Below are positions 1-9,046 of a stretch of DNA of 64,000 nt, one piece after another. The translations under genes were made by a program, and so were the position numbers. Below the pieces are notes generated by a model. It did not search any database and was not told the origin of the DNA. It was given only the letters and a program-made list of their open reading frames with translations. How positions within the stretch are numbered: the first letter of the stretch is position 1; each line of letters starts with the position of its first letter. Source of the stretch: UBA995 sp035477115 (lineage in GTDB: Bacteria > Bacillota > Sulfobacillia > UBA995); assembly GCA_035477115.1 (NCBI GenBank), contig DATIKW010000029.1, positions 83,254 through 147,253 on the forward strand, in the 5' to 3' direction.

Positions 1-293
1 CCATCGGGGCCAGCGGCGCGGTCGCCGGGGTGCTCGGAGCCTACCTGCTAAGTTTCCCGCGGGCGCGTGTCCTGGCCCTGGTGCCGCTCGGTTTCTTCCT
101 GCACCTGACCCAGATTCCGGCTGGCTTTTTCCTCGGGCTCTGGCTCATCCTCCAACTCATCAGCGGCATCGGCGCTCTGGGGGCCTTGGAGCACGTTGGC
201 CAAATGGTGGCGTGGTGGGCTCATATCGGCGGTTTCGCGGCCGGGATGGTCCTGGTCGTGTTCTTGAGGGGCGCGTTTCGCCGGCGCTCCTGA
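1..293 (+). CDS. Rhomboid family intramembrane serine protease, C-terminal part
   Basis: Reading from base 3, the frame opens with IGASGAVAG, which carries the GxSG motif of the rhomboid catalytic serine. It then continues through hydrophobic segments to a final helix with the HIGGFAAG motif that supplies the catalytic histidine. Rhomboids cleave transmembrane segments inside the lipid bilayer. Only about the last 96 residues are in the window; the start and first membrane helices lie upstream. It ends 8 bases before the aldo/keto reductase gene on the same strand, so the two may be co-transcribed. The family call is firm from the paired Ser and His motifs. The substrate is unknown. Confidence 0.85.
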   Translation, partial: IGASGAVAGVLGAYLLSFPRARVLALVPLGFFLHLTQIPAGFFLGLWLILQLISGIGALGALEHVGQMVAWWAHIGGFAAGMVLVVFLRGAFRRRS

Positions 294-301
294 ACTGAGC
301 C

Positions 302-1249
302 ATGGAATGCCGCTTGCTGGGGAATACAGGCATCCGCGTCTCCCGGTTGTGTTTCGGCACGCTGGCCATCGGCCCGCTCCAGGGCCGGTTGTCGCTGGCG
401 GAAGGGGAGGCGTTGCTGGAGGCGGCGTTCGTCCGGGGTATCAACTTCTACGACAGCGCCGAGACTTACGGTACCTACCCCTATCTCGGCCGGCTGGCCC
501 GGGCGGTTCAAGGCCCCCTGGTACTGGCGGCCAAGAGCTATGCCTACAGCCGAGACGACATGCGCCGCAGCCTTGAGCAGGCGCTCGATGAACTCGGAGT
601 CGACCGGGTGGACTTGTTCCTCCTCCACGAGCAGGAGTCGGCCGCCACGCTGGCGGGCCACCGTGATGCCCTGGAGTTGCTTGCCGCCGAGCGAGAGCGG
701 GGGCGCGTGCGGGCAGTCGGCATCTCCTCGCACCATGTGCCGGCGGTCGAGGCCGCGGTTGACCACCCGCTGGTGGAGGTGATCCATCCGTTGGTCAACC
801 GGGCGGGTCGGGGAATCAGGGATGGAGATCTCGCGGCCATGCTCCGGGCAATCCGCCGGGCTCATGACCGAGGGAAGGGTGTATATGCCATGAAGGCGCT
901 CGCGGGAGGATTACTGCGGCATGAGTCCGAGGCGGCGCTCGCCTTCGTACGCGACCTGCCGGGCGTCGACGCAGTGGCGGTCGGGATGAAGGATCGGAGC
1001 GAACTCGAGGCCAACTGCGCGGTGATGCAGGGCAATCCCGTTCCGGCGGAAGTTGCCACCCGCCTGGGCCGGGTAGCTCGGCGCGTCCAAGTGGAAGAGG
1101 ATTGCGACCGCTGCGGCCGCTGCCAGGCGGCATGTCCGCAGGATGCAATGGCCATGACCGAGCACGGTCCGGCGGCCGATCCCGCGCGCTGTATACTCTG
1201 CGGCTACTGCGGCGCGGCATGTCCGGGCTTCTGCCTCCGGGTAGTCTGA
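302..1249 (+). CDS. Aldo/keto reductase with C-terminal 2x[4Fe-4S] ferredoxin domain
   Basis: The protein has 315 residues. The N-terminal two thirds is an aldo/keto reductase TIM barrel: FYDSAETYG gives the Asp and Tyr of the catalytic tetrad, AKSYAY the Lys and LLHEQ the His. The last 48 residues hold two ferredoxin clusters (C268, C271, C274, C278 and C297, C300, C303, C307). Such fusions are common in anaerobic Firmicutes and suggest electrons enter from ferredoxin, though the substrate cannot be told. The stop is followed 2 bases later by the ATG of ruvX, so translation is probably coupled. Start is the ATG at 302. Confidence 0.9.
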   Translation: MECRLLGNTGIRVSRLCFGTLAIGPLQGRLSLAEGEALLEAAFVRGINFYDSAETYGTYPYLGRLARAVQGPLVLAAKSYAYSRDDMRRSLEQALDELGVDRVDLFLLHEQESAATLAGHRDALELLAAERERGRVRAVGISSHHVPAVEAAVDHPLVEVIHPLVNRAGRGIRDGDLAAMLRAIRRAHDRGKGVYAMKALAGGLLRHESEAALAFVRDLPGVDAVAVGMKDRSELEANCAVMQGNPVPAEVATRLGRVARRVQVEEDCDRCGRCQAACPQDAMAMTEHGPAADPARCILCGYCGAACPGFCLRVV

Positions 1250-1251
1250 AG

Positions 1252-2091
1252 ATGGCCGGCCGGGTACTCGCCATCGACCTCGGCGACGTGCATGTCGGGC
1301 TGGCGCTCAGCGACGCGACGGGGAAGATCGCCTTGCCCTACGGCGTGCTGCGGCGGGAGAAGCTATCGCTCGACCTCCAGCGCCTGGCGGACACTGTCCG
1401 CAAGGCCGGCGCCGACCGGATCGTGGTGGGGCTGCCCCTCAATCTGGATGGCAGCGGCGGACGGCAGGCCCGACGGGCCCTGGACTTCGCCGATCGGCTT
1501 CGGGCCGAATGGGGATTGCCCGTAGATACCTGGGATGAGCGACTGACCACCCGTGAAGCCGAGCGCCGGCTGATCGAAGGCGATGTCAGCCGCTCTCGCC
1601 GGCGCGGGCTGATCGACCAGACGGCGGCGTGCCTGCTACTGCAGGCTTACCTGGACCACCGGAACCGGGCTGTACCGGCCAAACTTGACTTGCCGACGCG
1701 CGGGCGGATAAGATGGGGACACTGCGAGACGATCGGGGTGGGAGCCGTGCCAGAGGGACCGGAGGAGATGGAAGGGATCATCGTGTTGACCGACGAGGAC
1801 GGCGAAGAGCACGAATTCGAACTCGTCGATATGCTGGAACTCGAGGGGAAGCGCTATGCCATCCTCATGCCGGCGGGAGAGGCGGAAGACGTTCTGGATG
1901 ATGGCGATGATGAGGACGATGATGACGAAGATGAGGATGGTACGGTAGTCCTGCGGGTGGAGACCGATCCGGACGGCAACGACATCCTGGTCCAGATCGA
2001 GGATGACGATGAGTGGGAACGAGTCGTCCAGGCGTGGGAAGAGATCTTGGATGAAGAAGCGGTCCTCCCCGAGGACGAGGAAGATAACTGA
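1252..2091 (+). CDS. ruvX: RuvX/YqgF Holliday-junction resolvase-like protein, frame continuous with DUF1292
   Basis: Residues 1-145 are a RuvX/YqgF RNase H-fold nuclease: AIDLGDVHVGLALSD near the N-terminus carries the first catalytic Asp, followed by VVGLPLNLDGS and DERLTTREAE. The family takes part in Holliday-junction processing or pre-16S rRNA maturation. RuvX proteins normally stop near residue 140-150. Here no stop occurs and the frame runs on into a DUF1292 protein (from about 1747). The order ruvX, DUF1292, mltG is typical of Firmicutes, where the first two are separate genes. A promoter and ribosome site lie inside the junction, so the long product may be only one of two. Start ATG at 1252. 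Confidence 0.85.
   Translation: MAGRVLAIDLGDVHVGLALSDATGKIALPYGVLRREKLSLDLQRLADTVRKAGADRIVVGLPLNLDGSGGRQARRALDFADRLRAEWGLPVDTWDERLTTREAERRLIEGDVSRSRRRGLIDQTAACLLLQAYLDHRNRAVPAKLDLPTRGRIRWGHCETIGVGAVPEGPEEMEGIIVLTDEDGEEHEFELVDMLELEGKRYAILMPAGEAEDVLDDGDDEDDDDEDEDGTVVLRVETDPDGNDILVQIEDDDEWERVVQAWEEILDEEAVLPEDEEDN
1685..1714 (+). promoter_or_regulatory. Internal sigma-A-type promoter before DUF1292
   Basis: TTGACT at 1685-1690 and TAAGAT at 1709-1714 are separated by 18 bases. The pair lies at the end of the ruvX domain and about 33 bases before the GTG at 1747, so it would let the DUF1292 part be made on its own. Seen by eye; no experimental support. Confidence 0.5.
1747..2091 (+). CDS. DUF1292 (YrzB-like) acidic protein, likely internal start
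   Basis: This 114-residue stretch begins GPEEMEGIIVLTDEDGEEH, the usual N-terminus of DUF1292 proteins (small acidic Firmicutes proteins of unknown function). The middle holds a very acidic Asp/Glu run at about residues 50-63. A Shine-Dalgarno-like ggggtgggag (1735-1744) precedes the GTG, and a promoter-like pair sits at 1685-1714. ATG 1768 is an alternative start. It is in the same frame as ruvX with no stop between, so it is either the C-terminal half of a fusion or a nested gene. Its end overlaps the start region of mltG. Function unknown. Confidence 0.65.
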   Translation: MPEGPEEMEGIIVLTDEDGEEHEFELVDMLELEGKRYAILMPAGEAEDVLDDGDDEDDDDEDEDGTVVLRVETDPDGNDILVQIEDDDEWERVVQAWEEILDEEAVLPEDEEDN

Positions 2092-3133
2092 GACCCGCTG
2101 GACATTGAGGAACGCGTTGCGGAGCAGGCCGTTAAGCGGCCTGCTCCCGGCGTTGCTGGCCACTGCCTTGCTCGTGGGGCTGGGGGCGGCCATGGTGAGC
2201 GGTCCGGTGGCTCCCGGATCGGATGATGTAGCGATGATCACCATCCCCAACGGCGCATCGTCCAGGCAGATCGCGGATCGGCTGGAGGAGGCCGGCATCA
2301 TCCGCGATCAGTTGTTCTTCCGGCTCTTCTTGAGGATGTCCGGCGCCGATGCCCGGGTTCAGGCAGGGGAGTACAGCCTCGGGCCGGGCATGAGCATGAC
2401 CGAGGTAGTGTCGCGCCTGGTGCGCGGCGAGGTTGCGCTGCACGCCGTCACCATCCCCGAAGGGCTCACGGCCGCACTCGTCATCCAATTGCTGGCCGAT
2501 AGCGGGTGGGGCGACCTGGCGACCTTCCAGGGACTACTTGAGGACCTCGGGCTGCGGCCGGTCTGGCTGCCCGAGGATCCCCGCATCCGCTGGTCGCTGG
2601 AGGGGTATCTGTTTCCCGATACCTACTTCTTCCCTAGAGGCATATCCGAGCGAGCGATCCTGCAAGCCATGCGCCGGCGTTTCGATGATGAAGTCGACCT
2701 GCTCTTCAAAGAAAGGGCGGGCGAACTCGGCCTGACCGTCCACCAGGTGGTCACGCTGGCCTCGATCATCGAGCGGGAAGCGCAGGTAGCGGCGGAGCGG
2801 CCCGTCGTGGCCGCAGTGTTCCATAACCGCCTCCGGCGGAGGATGCGCCTCGAGTCCTGCGCTACCGTCCGGTACGCCCTGGACAAGGAGCCCCAGGAAC
2901 CCTTGTTCTACCGGGATCTCGACTCCCCTTCCCCCTATAATACCTACCGGCAGGACGGCCTCCCTCCCGGACCCATCGCCGCCCCCGGCAGGGCCTCTCT
3001 CCAGGCGGCCCTGCATCCGGCCGATGTGAAGTACCTGTTCTTCGTCGCCCGCGGCGATGGGTCGCACGCCTTCGCCCTCACCCTTGCCGCGCACGAGCGG
3101 AATGTCCGGAAGTACGGCGCGGGCTTCCGTTAG
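2051..3133 (+). CDS. mltG: Endolytic transglycosylase MltG (YceG-like)
   Basis: MltG cleaves nascent peptidoglycan strands and is thought to end glycan polymerisation. After a basic N-terminus there is one membrane helix (LLPALLATALLVGLGAAMV), then a LysM-like segment (ITIPNGASSRQIADRLEEAG) and the catalytic domain. That domain has ASIIEREAQ with the catalytic Glu and the conserved SPYNTYR, GLPPGPI and YLFFVA blocks. The start is uncertain: ATG 2051 overlaps the preceding gene by 41 bases, and TTG 2105 is an alternative closer to the helix. The gene order after ruvX and DUF1292 supports the call. Confidence 0.9.
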   Translation: MKKRSSPRTRKITETRWTLRNALRSRPLSGLLPALLATALLVGLGAAMVSGPVAPGSDDVAMITIPNGASSRQIADRLEEAGIIRDQLFFRLFLRMSGADARVQAGEYSLGPGMSMTEVVSRLVRGEVALHAVTIPEGLTAALVIQLLADSGWGDLATFQGLLEDLGLRPVWLPEDPRIRWSLEGYLFPDTYFFPRGISERAILQAMRRRFDDEVDLLFKERAGELGLTVHQVVTLASIIEREAQVAAERPVVAAVFHNRLRRRMRLESCATVRYALDKEPQEPLFYRDLDSPSPYNTYRQDGLPPGPIAAPGRASLQAALHPADVKYLFFVARGDGSHAFALTLAAHERNVRKYGAGFR

Positions 3134-4485
3134 GTGTCCTGCCGCAAGAACTCCTGAACCGCCCCGCCCGCGAGCAGGCGGGCGCCCGCCACCCTGGTCC
3201 CTTCCCGGATGAAGGACAGATACACGTCGGCATGCGGGTTCATGAGGAACAGGTCGCGGCTCACGGGCAGGAGACGATGCCACCTGGTGACAGCCGGCTC
3301 GCCGGCGGACTCCTCGCCGTGCTCCACTGCCGCCTCCAGACCGCCCCCGGTCGAACTGCGTACGGTCACCCGGACCACTTCCCCGCGGGGAGTTCCCAGA
3401 TAGACGCCCCGCTTCTCCTCGAGGTCGCCGGGAGCGAGGGAGGCGGCGGCCAACGGTGCCAGCCGGTCTCCCAGGCAAGCCTCGGCCACCCGCCCGGTGA
3501 TGTCCGCCAACTCGATGCCGGCGGCATTGGATAGCAGGACGATCGTCAGGCGTTCATCGGGGAAGCGATTCAGGGCCGAGACGAAGCCCAGCGTGCCGCC
3601 GCCATGGTGCACCTCGCGGACACCCCGGCGCTCGCTCATCAGCTGGCCGAAGCCGTAACGGGAGAACGCCGGGTCCAGGGGCCGGCAGGGCACGATGGCC
3701 TCGGCCAGGACCGCAAGGGGCAGAAGCCGCGACGTGTACAGGCTCTGGCTCCAACGAAATAGGTCGCCGGTGGTGGAGATGACGTTGCCGTCGGCCCAGC
3801 CGATCACCGCGAAGTGCCAGGGGGCGGGCTCGTAGTCGTCCTTGCCGCGATAGCGGTAGCCGGTAGCCAGGCCCGCCGGCCGTTCATCGCTCTCGCCCAC
3901 CAACGTGTGATCCATGCCGAGGGGTACGAAGACATTATCCCGCAGGAATGAAGCGAAGGTCTGTCCGCTTGCCCGCTCGACCACGGCGCCCAGCAACACG
4001 TAGCCGGAGTTGGAGTATCGCCAGCGGGTTCCCGGCTCGAATTCCAGGTCGCCGAGGCCGGCGATATGCTCCAGCAAGGAACTCAGGTCGGGGTACTTGC
4101 CCTCCGCGGCCTCCTTCCACCACTGCTCGTCGAGGTACTCGCGGACTCCGCCCGTGTGGTGCAGCAACTGGCGGAGGGTGACCCGGGCCGCCCAGTCGGG
4201 CAGTCCAGGCAGCCAGCGGGCCGCCGGATCGTCATAGGTCAGCCGGCCCCGGTGGCGGAGCAGCATCAACGCCCCGGCGGTGAACTGCTTGGTGACCGAG
4301 CCGATCACAAAGCGGGAGCGGGGAGTGATGGCTTGTCCCCCGGCCACGTCCGCGCGTCCGTATCCCTTGTGCACCAGGACGCGGTCATCCCGGCCTACCA
4401 GCACCGACAGCCCCGGCCCTTCGGGATCCACGTATTCGCCCACGATCGCGTCGATCTTCCGCTCGAGGTGCAGTCCGTCCTCCAA
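3130..4485 (-). CDS. Serine hydrolase of the beta-lactamase / class C family
   Basis: The 451-residue protein has the SxxK nucleophile motif SVTK within RFVIGSVTKQFTAG (about residues 61-64), the YSN triad and HHGGTLG near the third motif. These define the penicillin-binding-protein-like serine hydrolases, which include class C beta-lactamases, D-aminopeptidases and esterases. No clear signal peptide is visible, so a cytoplasmic peptidase or esterase is more likely than a resistance enzyme. The start is a TTG preceded by GAGGAGG. It sits next to a D-aminoacylase and a peptide transporter on the same strand, which suggests a role in D-peptide or peptide use. It overlaps the mltG stop by 4 bases, converging. 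Confidence 0.85.
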   Translation of the reverse strand: MEDGLHLERKIDAIVGEYVDPEGPGLSVLVGRDDRVLVHKGYGRADVAGGQAITPRSRFVIGSVTKQFTAGALMLLRHRGRLTYDDPAARWLPGLPDWAARVTLRQLLHHTGGVREYLDEQWWKEAAEGKYPDLSSLLEHIAGLGDLEFEPGTRWRYSNSGYVLLGAVVERASGQTFASFLRDNVFVPLGMDHTLVGESDERPAGLATGYRYRGKDDYEPAPWHFAVIGWADGNVISTTGDLFRWSQSLYTSRLLPLAVLAEAIVPCRPLDPAFSRYGFGQLMSERRGVREVHHGGGTLGFVSALNRFPDERLTIVLLSNAAGIELADITGRVAEACLGDRLAPLAAASLAPGDLEEKRGVYLGTPRGEVVRVTVRSSTGGGLEAAVEHGEESAGEPAVTRWHRLLPVSRDLFLMNPHADVYLSFIREGTRVAGARLLAGGAVQEFLRQDT

Positions 4486-4529
4486 CTCTGCTCCGCCTCC
4501 TCAGATGCCGGTGCCGGGATGGATTGCGT

Positions 4530-6173
4530 TCAGCCGCCGCGCCGGAGTACCCTGCCCGCGCGGACCCGCGTCGGCACGCCGCCGTCGACCGCCAGCCGGC
4601 CGTTCACCAGGACCCAGGAGATGCCCGTGGGATGGCGATGGGGGTCGGCGAAGGTGGCCGTCTCGCAGATTGTATCCGGGTCGAAGACCACCAGGTCCGC
4701 GAAGAAGCCCGGGCGGATCCGTCCCCTGCCGGGGATGCCGGCCACGCTTGCCGGCAACGATGTGCTCTTGCGGATCGCCTCCGCCCACGCCAGCGCCCGT
4801 CCCTCCCGGACGTACCGGCCCAGGAGGCGCGGGTAAGTGCTGACGGACCGCGGATGCAGCTTGGCGGGCGGCTCGCCGCCGGGTGGGGCGGCGGGGAAAC
4901 TGTCTACCGTGGCGCCGTCGGTCGAAACCATTGTGAGCGGGTGCTGGAGGTTCCGGCGGATGTTGTCCTCGTCCATCACGCCCACCGAGGATCGAGTGCG
5001 GCCCCCATCCGCCACCAACAGGTCGAGGCACACATCGAGCGGGTCGGCATTGCGCTCGATCGCGAGGTCTTCCACCGATTTCCCCTGGTCAGCCGGACTG
5101 GACGTCTCGACGATGCCGATCGCCCCCCAGCCGAAGCTCACGGCCGGGTTGGTCCAGCCGGGGACGCCGGCTTCGAGCAGGCGGCGCACCTCCCGCCGGG
5201 CGGCCGCGTCCCCCAGCCTTGCCACGAGTCCCGCCCGACCCTCCCGTATCAGGTCGGGGGGCATTACCTGGTACAGATAGCCGGTGGCCGCGTAGGGGTA
5301 GGGATACACGTCGGCGGTGACGGTGAGCCCGCGCCGCCGGGCATCCTCCAGCAATCGCAGCACCCCTGGCGCCTTCCACCAGGCTGCCCGCTGATCGGCC
5401 TTGAGGTGAGAGATGTTGACCCGGACCCCGGCTGACCGGCCCGTCTCCAAAGCTTCCACGACCGCTCCGAACCATTCGCAGCCCGGAGCCTGGCCCTCGC
5501 TCCGGAGGTGGCTGGAGTAGAGACCGTCGTGAGCCGCCACCACCCGGCACAAGGCAATGAGTTCCGCGGCGCGGGCATTGCGGCCCGGGGGATACTCCAG
5601 TCCCGTGGACAGGCCGAAAGCTCCGGCTTCCAACGCCTCCGCCAGCTCCCGGCTCATCGCCTCGAGTTCCGCGGTCGTCGGGTGCGGCCGCTCTCCGCCC
5701 TTACCCTCCGGACCCATGACCCGCCGGCGGATGCTCCCATGTCCCACCAGCATAGCCAAGTTGTTGCCGATCCCCACCTTTTCCAGGCACTCCAGGTGCT
5801 CGGCGAAACTCGACCACCGCAGCCCGGGGTCTTCTCCTCCCGCCTCCCGCAGCTCCTCGGCGACGGCGGCACCGGAGTCCTCGACCGGCCCCGGCGAATG
5901 GCCGCAGTTCCCTCCCACCTGGGTGGTGATGCCCTGCAGCAGACCGGCAATCCCCAGGGGGTGAGTGAGCAACGTGCGATCGCTATGCGAGTGGATGTCG
6001 ATGAAGCCGGGGCACACGGCCAGCCGGGCCGCATCGATAGTCCGCCGGGCCTCGGCGGCGGCCAGATCGCCAAGGACGGCGATCCGGTCCGCCTGGATGC
6101 CGATATCGGCGGGGAACCAGGCGTTGCCGGAACCATCGTAGATCCGTGCTCCGGTGATCTTGATGTCCAGCAT
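4530..6173 (-). CDS. D-aminoacylase (N-acyl-D-amino-acid deacylase), amidohydrolase family
   Basis: This 547-residue protein hydrolyses N-acyl-D-amino acids to free D-amino acids in known members. It starts LDIKITGARIYDGSG, as amidohydrolases do, and has the metal-binding HSHSD motif followed by GITTQVGGNCGHSP, both typical of D-aminoacylases. Near the end are IPGRGRIRPGFFADLVVFD and the usual small beta domain. The ATG at 6173 was chosen over an earlier in-frame one because it has a GGAG 8 bases upstream and matches the family N-terminus. The neighbours (serine hydrolase, peptide ABC transporter) suggest uptake and breakdown of modified peptides. Confidence 0.9.
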   Translation of the reverse strand: MLDIKITGARIYDGSGNAWFPADIGIQADRIAVLGDLAAAEARRTIDAARLAVCPGFIDIHSHSDRTLLTHPLGIAGLLQGITTQVGGNCGHSPGPVEDSGAAVAEELREAGGEDPGLRWSSFAEHLECLEKVGIGNNLAMLVGHGSIRRRVMGPEGKGGERPHPTTAELEAMSRELAEALEAGAFGLSTGLEYPPGRNARAAELIALCRVVAAHDGLYSSHLRSEGQAPGCEWFGAVVEALETGRSAGVRVNISHLKADQRAAWWKAPGVLRLLEDARRRGLTVTADVYPYPYAATGYLYQVMPPDLIREGRAGLVARLGDAAARREVRRLLEAGVPGWTNPAVSFGWGAIGIVETSSPADQGKSVEDLAIERNADPLDVCLDLLVADGGRTRSSVGVMDEDNIRRNLQHPLTMVSTDGATVDSFPAAPPGGEPPAKLHPRSVSTYPRLLGRYVREGRALAWAEAIRKSTSLPASVAGIPGRGRIRPGFFADLVVFDPDTICETATFADPHRHPTGISWVLVNGRLAVDGGVPTRVRAGRVLRRGG

Positions 6174-6198
6174 GGGTATCACTCCGTTCCTGAACGCG

Positions 6199-7221
6199 CT
6201 ATCGATCCGCAACCGATGGTGGCCGATCGACTCCGGCTGCCGCCGCCAGGTTCAGCTCCTCCCAGAGATGGCAGGCTACGTGGCGGCCCTCGCCCGCCTC
6301 GACCAGTTGCGGCTCTTCGTGCCGGCAGCGCTCGATGGCGGCCGGGCAGCGGGGATGGAGACGGCAACCGGGCGGGGGCGCGATCAAGCTGGGAGGGTCC
6401 CCGGCGAGCGGATACCGTTTGCGGTCACGAAGGCGCGGGTCGGCCGGGGGCGAAGCTGACAGCAGGGCGGCGGTGTACGGGTGGAGCGGCCGGGCGTGAA
6501 GCATCGCGGCCGGCGCCATCTCGACCAGTTTGCCGAGATACATCACCCCGATCCGGTCGCTCATATAGCGCACGACGGCCAGGTTGTGGGTGATCACCAG
6601 GTAGGTCAAGCCGATCTCCTCCTGCAAGTCTTGCAGGAGGTTGAGGATCTGGGCCTGAACGGACACATCGAGGGCGGAAGTCGGCTCGTCGAGGATGAGC
6701 AGCCGCGGTCGAAGGATGATTGCCCGGGCGATACTCGCCCGCTGCTGCTGGCCGCCGCTCAACTGATGAGGATAGCGGTCCAGGACCTCGGCTCCCAGGT
6801 TAACCAGGGCTACCGTTGCGTCCAGCCGCTCGCGCGCCTCGAAGCCGCGGATTCCCTGCAACTCGAGCGGCCGCAGGATCGACTTGCGCAGCGTGGCCCG
6901 AGGATTGAGCGAGGATGCCGGATCCTGAAAGACGATGCCCATCTCCCGGCGCAAGCCAGTGAGTTCTCGGCCGCCGGCGCGGGCCATGTCCTGCCCCGCG
7001 AATACCACTCTGCCGCCCGTGGCCCGCGTCAGGCGGGGGATCAGGCGAGCCAGGGTCGTCTTGCCGCTCCCGCTCTCGCCCACCAGCCCGAAAGCCTCGC
7101 CCTGGGCTATGGTCAGGGAGACGCCGTCCACCGCCCGTATGTGCCGGATGGCGCGGCTGAACAGCCCTCGTCGGAGGGGGAAGTACTTCTTGACCGCTTC
7201 GAGCGCGAGCAGTGGCGTCAT
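6199..7221 (-). CDS. Oligopeptide ABC transporter ATP-binding protein (DppF/OppF type)
   Basis: The 340-residue protein has Walker A GESGSGKTT, signature LSGGQQQR, Walker B LLILDEPTSALD and the C-terminal oligopeptide-transporter extension with HPRCPAAIERC. It would energise the permease encoded upstream. The start ATG at 7221 overlaps the end of the DppD-type gene by 4 bases, so the five genes 11592 to 6199 form one minus-strand operon (binding protein, two permeases, two ATPases) leading into the D-aminoacylase. An earlier in-frame start would run deep into the neighbour and was rejected. Confidence 0.92.
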   Translation of the reverse strand: MTPLLALEAVKKYFPLRRGLFSRAIRHIRAVDGVSLTIAQGEAFGLVGESGSGKTTLARLIPRLTRATGGRVVFAGQDMARAGGRELTGLRREMGIVFQDPASSLNPRATLRKSILRPLELQGIRGFEARERLDATVALVNLGAEVLDRYPHQLSGGQQQRASIARAIILRPRLLILDEPTSALDVSVQAQILNLLQDLQEEIGLTYLVITHNLAVVRYMSDRIGVMYLGKLVEMAPAAMLHARPLHPYTAALLSASPPADPRLRDRKRYPLAGDPPSLIAPPPGCRLHPRCPAAIERCRHEEPQLVEAGEGRHVACHLWEELNLAAAAGVDRPPSVADR

Positions 7222-8204
7222 GGCGAGGTAGCCTCCAGCAGGTGGCAGGCTACCTGGCGCGCAGGGCCCGCCGGTCGGGCCTTGGGGACGGTGACCGCGC
7301 ATACCGGCAGGCGCTGTGGGCAACGCGGATGAAAGGCGCAACCGGCTATGGTGTCGACCAGGTTGGGGACATTCCCGGGGATCGTCTCGAGCCGCCCCTC
7401 GCCCTTGGCCAGCCGCGGCAACGCCCGCAAGAGCAGCCGGGAGTATGGATGAAGCGGACGCTCGTACAGGTCGAATACACCGGCTTGTTCGACGATGTTC
7501 CCGGCGTACATCACCGCGACGCGGTCGGCGATCTCGGCCACCACCCCGAGGTTGTGAGTGATGATCAACAGCGACATCCGGTTGCGCCGGCGCAGGTCGA
7601 GCAACAGCTCAAGGACCTGCGCCTGGATGGTCACGTCCAGGGCCGTGGTCGGTTCGTCCGCAATCAAGAGGTCAGGCGAGCGGGAGATCATCATCCCCGT
7701 CATCACCCGCTGCCGCATGCCGCCGCTCAATTCATGAGGGTAGCTCAGCGCGCGTTCGGCGGCGTCGGGGATCCGTACCTGGCCCATGATGTCCACCGCC
7801 TTGCGCCAGGCATCCAGGCGCGCCGCCTGGTCCAGCGCGATCGCCTCTTTCACCTGGGAGCCTGCGCGGTACACGGGGTTGAGGGATACCAGCGGGTTCT
7901 GAAAGATCATGGCGATCCGCTTGCCGCGGATGCCTACCAGCGCCGCCTCGGGCAAGCGGAGCAGATCCTGCCCTTCCAGCCCGACCTTGCCGCCGGCGAT
8001 CTTCCCCGGGGGTGGCACCAGGCGCATGATCGCCAGGGCCACCGTGGACTTGCCGCATCCCGACTCGCCCACCAGGGCCAGTACTTCACCGCGGTCCACC
8101 TGAAGACTCACATCATTCACCGCCCGGACCGTCCCGCGTCCGGTCTCGTAAACGACCGTCAACTCCTCCACCCGCAGGAGTTCGGGAGTAGCGGACAGGC
8201 TCAT
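7218..8204 (-). CDS. Oligopeptide ABC transporter ATP-binding protein (DppD/OppD type)
   Basis: The 328-residue protein has Walker A GESGCGKST, signature LSGGMRQR and Walker B LLIADEPTTALD, plus the C-terminal segment VDTIAGCAFHPRCPQR typical of DppD/OppD. It is the second ATPase of the heterodimer driving peptide uptake. The ATG at 8204 lies 5 bases after the stop of the upstream permease gene and gives the standard family N-terminus (LLRVEELTVVYET). It overlaps the next gene by 4 bases. Confidence 0.92.
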   Translation of the reverse strand: MSLSATPELLRVEELTVVYETGRGTVRAVNDVSLQVDRGEVLALVGESGCGKSTVALAIMRLVPPPGKIAGGKVGLEGQDLLRLPEAALVGIRGKRIAMIFQNPLVSLNPVYRAGSQVKEAIALDQAARLDAWRKAVDIMGQVRIPDAAERALSYPHELSGGMRQRVMTGMMISRSPDLLIADEPTTALDVTIQAQVLELLLDLRRRNRMSLLIITHNLGVVAEIADRVAVMYAGNIVEQAGVFDLYERPLHPYSRLLLRALPRLAKGEGRLETIPGNVPNLVDTIAGCAFHPRCPQRLPVCAVTVPKARPAGPARQVACHLLEATSP

Positions 8205-8209
8205 GGACC

Positions 8210-9046
8210 TCACGCCTTCAACTGGGGATCGAGCAGGTCGCGGAGACCTTCCCCGAGGAGGTTGAAGCCCAGCGCCGTCCATACCAGGCCCAGCCCGGGG
8301 AAGATGGAGACCCATGGCGCTTCGTGCAGGTGGCGAAGCCCCCGGTTCAGGATCACGCCCCAGTCCGGGGAAGGCGGCTGGGAACCGAGTCCCAGGAAGC
8401 TCAGGGCGGTGGTCGAGAGGATGGCACCCGGCAGCGAGAGCGTCCCCAGCACCATGATCACCCCCAGGGTGTTGGGCAGGATGTAGCGGAACATGACCGA
8501 GAAGTTGCTTTCTCCCACGGCCTGCGCAGCTTCCACGAAGGGCGTGTTCTTGAGTCCCTGCGTCTTGGCGCGGATCAGCCGGGCGTATCCCCCCCAGCTG
8601 ACGGCGGCGATGGCGATCATCACGTTATTCAGGCTCGGCCCGAGCACGGTGACGATCGCCAGGGCGAGCACGATGGGCGGCAGCGACCAGGTAACGTCGG
8701 TCGCGAAGGAGATGACCCGATCGGCCCACCCGCCGTAGTACCCGGCGACCAGGCCGAGCGTCACCCCGATGACGCTCTCGACCGTGACCACGATCAAGCC
8801 CACCCGCAGCGCGATCCTGGCCCCATGGATGACGCGGCTCGTCAGGCACCGACCGAATTCGTCGGTCCCCAGGGGGTACCCCGGTCCGGGCGGGGACAGC
8901 CGATGGGGGAGGTCCATGGCGTCGTAAGCGCGCGGGGCCAGTTGATCGGCGAAGGCGGCCACCAGCAACACGCTGAGGAAGATGACCGCGCCGGCCACGA
9001 ACTGGCCGTTCCTCAGGGCCAGGCGGAGCGGCGAGGCGTCCTTCAT
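8210..9046 (-). CDS. Peptide ABC transporter permease (DppC type)
   Basis: A 278-residue multi-spanning membrane protein. After the first helix (GAVIFLSVLLVAAFADQL) comes the periplasmic HPLGTDEFGRCLTSR-like motif (here YPLGTDEFGRC), diagnostic of DppC/OppC. The cytoplasmic EAA loop (EAAQAVGESNFSVMFRYILPN) contacts the ATPases. The ATG at 9046 overlaps the preceding permease stop by 4 bases, showing tight translational coupling. Confidence 0.92.
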   Translation of the reverse strand: MKDASPLRLALRNGQFVAGAVIFLSVLLVAAFADQLAPRAYDAMDLPHRLSPPGPGYPLGTDEFGRCLTSRVIHGARIALRVGLIVVTVESVIGVTLGLVAGYYGGWADRVISFATDVTWSLPPIVLALAIVTVLGPSLNNVMIAIAAVSWGGYARLIRAKTQGLKNTPFVEAAQAVGESNFSVMFRYILPNTLGVIMVLGTLSLPGAILSTTALSFLGLGSQPPSPDWGVILNRGLRHLHEAPWVSIFPGLGLVWTALGFNLLGEGLRDLLDPQLKA

